Shown: positions 6,244 through 6,844 of the stretch, one piece after another | Numbering within the stretch: the first letter of the stretch is position 1 | How the letters are laid out: every line of letters begins with the position of its first letter | From: an uncultured Porphyromonas sp. | GTDB lineage: Bacteria > Bacteroidota > Bacteroidia > Bacteroidales > Porphyromonadaceae | Direction: 5' to 3' | Length of the DNA: 6,844 nt | Assembly (NCBI GenBank): GCA_902490315.1 | Contig: CABUDK010000051.1 | Location: 1 to 6,844, forward strand | Notes under the pieces: generated by a model | What the model saw: only the letters and a program-made list of their open reading frames with translations | Database searches by the model: none | Told to the model about the DNA's origin: nothing | Made by a program: the position numbers and the translations under genes

Positions 6244-6268
6244 AGACTGTTGACTTTTGCAACAGTTT
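6244..6268. terminator. Hairpin between convergent genes, probable shared terminator
   Basis: ACTGTTG (6246-6252) pairs perfectly with CAACAGT (6260-6266) around a seven-base loop. A G-U and an A-T pair extend it to 9 bp. On the plus strand it is followed by only three T, and on the minus strand by a short mixed A/T stretch, so it is a weak bidirectional terminator. It lies in the 37-bp gap between the glycosyltransferase and the minus-strand gene, and its edge touches the last base of that gene's stop codon. Confidence 0.55.
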
Positions 6269-6639
6269 CACTTTAGGAAGACAAAGTAAACCGCTAGGAC
6301 AAGGCAGGCGAAAGCGGCTAAGTGGTTCCACTGCAACGGCTCCCCACGGAAAAAGATCACCGAGAAGAGCGTAAAGACCGTAATCGACACCACCTCCTGT
6401 ATCACCTTGAGCTGCATCAAGCTGAAGGCTCCGCCGTTGCCGACGTAGCCGTAGCGATTGGCGGGGATCTGAAAGGAGTACTCAAAGAGCGCCAAGCACC
6501 AGCTCAGCAAGATCACCAGATAGAGCGGCGTGTGGTCGGAGATGACCCTCATCTGCTCCAGCTTGATGTGTCCGTACCAGGCGAAGGTCATAAAGATGTT
6601 GGAGGTCACCAGCAGAGCGACCGTTAACCAAGGATTCAT
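6268..6639 (-). CDS. DMT-superfamily small membrane protein (DUF486 / DMT_6)
   Basis: This 123-residue protein has four hydrophobic segments at about 5-22, 39-57, 82-98 and 104-121, the usual form of DUF486 proteins (about 110-120 residues), which belong to the drug/metabolite transporter superfamily. Family-typical stretches are SNIFMTFAWYGHIK (13-26), FEYSFQIPANRYGY (52-65), LKVIQEVVS (77-85) and the final AFACLVLAVYF. It is presumed to be an inner-membrane homo-oligomer; no substrate is established for the family. I chose the ATG at 6639 because it gives the normal family length and because a TAnnTTTG element lies 32 bases upstream of it. An in-frame ATG at 6723 would add 28 polar residues that cover that promoter. 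The gene is convergent with the glycosyltransferase and divergent from the peroxidase. Confidence 0.88.
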   Translation of the reverse strand: MNPWLTVALLVTSNIFMTFAWYGHIKLEQMRVISDHTPLYLVILLSWCLALFEYSFQIPANRYGYVGNGGAFSLMQLKVIQEVVSITVFTLFSVIFFRGEPLQWNHLAAFACLVLAVYFVFLK

Positions 6640-6671
6640 AGATAGATCTGTAGATAAAACATTACGGAGTG

Positions 6672-6679
6672 CAAAGTTA
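6672..6679 (-). promoter_or_regulatory. -7 promoter element for the DUF486 gene
   Basis: Read on the minus strand the bases are TAACTTTG, an exact match to the Bacteroidetes TAnnTTTG element, ending 32 bases before the ATG at 6639. A clear TTTG -33 element is not present at the usual spacing; TTTA (6708-6705 on the minus strand) is about 25 bases upstream. Position and match make it likely to be the promoter. Confidence 0.5.
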
Positions 6680-6688
6680 GCAAGTCTC

Positions 6689-6719
6689 TTGCAGTTCTCT
6701 GTGCTAAAGTGTATCTTTG
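6689..6719 (+). promoter_or_regulatory. Promoter for the glutathione peroxidase gene
   Basis: TATCTTTG at 6712-6719 matches TAnnTTTG exactly, and TTG at 6689-6691 is a partial -33 element with a 20-base spacer. Transcription would begin near 6726, leaving a leader of about 22 bases. It overlaps and opposes the DUF486 promoter, so the two promoters share the same roughly 50 bp. Confidence 0.55.
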
Positions 6720-6720
6720 T

Positions 6721-6750
6721 CATAGTGTAAACAGAACTCTAAACACTATG
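6721..6750. repeat. Inverted repeat at the peroxidase start, possible operator
   Basis: CATAGTGT (6721-6728) and ACACTATG (6743-6750) are perfect 8-bp inverted arms separated by 14 bases. The right arm ends with the peroxidase ATG (6748-6750). The left arm begins two bases after the -7 element. The probable transcription start falls inside the left arm, so a DNA operator fits better than an RNA hairpin, although a start a few bases earlier would allow a hairpin hiding the ATG. No regulator is identified. Confidence 0.45.
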
Positions 6751-6844
6751 GCAACTATATACGACTTCACCGCCCTGACCTCTCAGGGTAAGGAGCTAAA
6801 CTTAGCCGACCTGCGTGGCAAAGTGATCCTCATCGTCAATACCG
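6748..6844 (+). CDS. Glutathione peroxidase family protein, 5' end only
   Basis: Only 32 codons are present. The product begins MATIYDFTAL, continues with the GKELNLADL segment, and reaches GKVILIVNT, which together match the start of GPx family proteins: an IYDF opening, a short beta hairpin, and the GKV-LIVN strand that comes just before the catalytic Cys (or Sec) in the thioredoxin fold. The active-site residue is just beyond the window, so activity cannot be judged. Bacterial members of this family usually reduce hydrogen or lipid peroxides with thioredoxin rather than glutathione. It is divergently placed against the DUF486 gene with its own promoter and an operator-like inverted repeat over its start. 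A role in oxidative defence would suit an anaerobe, but this is family knowledge. Confidence 0.82.
   Translation, partial: MATIYDFTALTSQGKELNLADLRGKVILIVNT

Noticed and set aside
5813..6244. Plus-strand 143-codon frame overlapping the glycosyltransferase
   Set aside because: Its product is low-complexity (Pro, His, Arg, Ser, Ala) as expected from a shifted frame of G+C-rich coding DNA, and it overlaps the clear GT2 gene.
6640..6723. Upstream ATG at 6723 for the DUF486 gene (151 residues)
   Set aside because: The extra 28 residues are polar, exceed the usual family length, and would place the TAACTTTG promoter element inside the coding region.

Overview
The window looks like chromosomal DNA of a Bacteroidales bacterium, most likely a Porphyromonas-type genome (P. 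asaccharolytica/P. uenonis would be my guess; genus level is inference). The reasons are: no clear Shine-Dalgarno sequences before most starts, several matches to the Bacteroidetes -7 promoter element TAnnTTTG, a tRNA gene without encoded CCA, and protein variants (amidase with a C-terminal SPOR-like tail followed by a lone MCE gene, paired short CHR transporters, DUF486) that are common in this group. Nothing in the window identifies a phage, transposon, plasmid or defence system.

Layout. Positions 1-51 are the 3' part of a tRNA-Lys(UUU) gene, closed by a strong intrinsic terminator (96-127). A gene-free stretch (128-462) follows. It holds an unusual tandem array of eight 21-22 bp units (203-375) with palindromic cores (CACGTG, or TTCGGAA-like). 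Seven of the eight cores are arranged symmetrically about position 292. A probable promoter follows just before the first gene. From 463 to 6230 seven plus-strand genes are packed with gaps of 16, 12, 0, 12, -4 and 8 bp and no visible terminator between them, so they probably form one operon: a secreted N-acetylmuramoyl-L-alanine amidase, an MCE/MlaD-type lipid-transport protein, a 65-residue two-helix membrane protein, two half-size chromate-transporter (CHR) family subunits, the tRNA methylthiotransferase MtaB, and a family 2 glycosyltransferase. A hairpin at 6244-6268 separates this operon from a convergent minus-strand DUF486 membrane protein. That gene is divergent from a glutathione peroxidase gene cut off by the right edge. 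The roughly 108 bp between these two starts holds two opposed TAnnTTTG elements and an 8-bp-arm inverted repeat that runs into the peroxidase start codon.

How the genes fit together. The amidase (peptidoglycan remodelling), the MCE protein (lipid traffic across the periplasm) and the glycosyltransferase (surface glycan) point to envelope maintenance. The CHR pair is a membrane exporter or transporter of unknown natural substrate. MtaB modifies t6A37 in ANN-decoding tRNAs, which include the tRNA-Lys(UUU) at the left edge. The genes are otherwise standard housekeeping families. The least explained element is the 22-bp-period array, followed by the small membrane protein and the peroxidase operator-like repeat.
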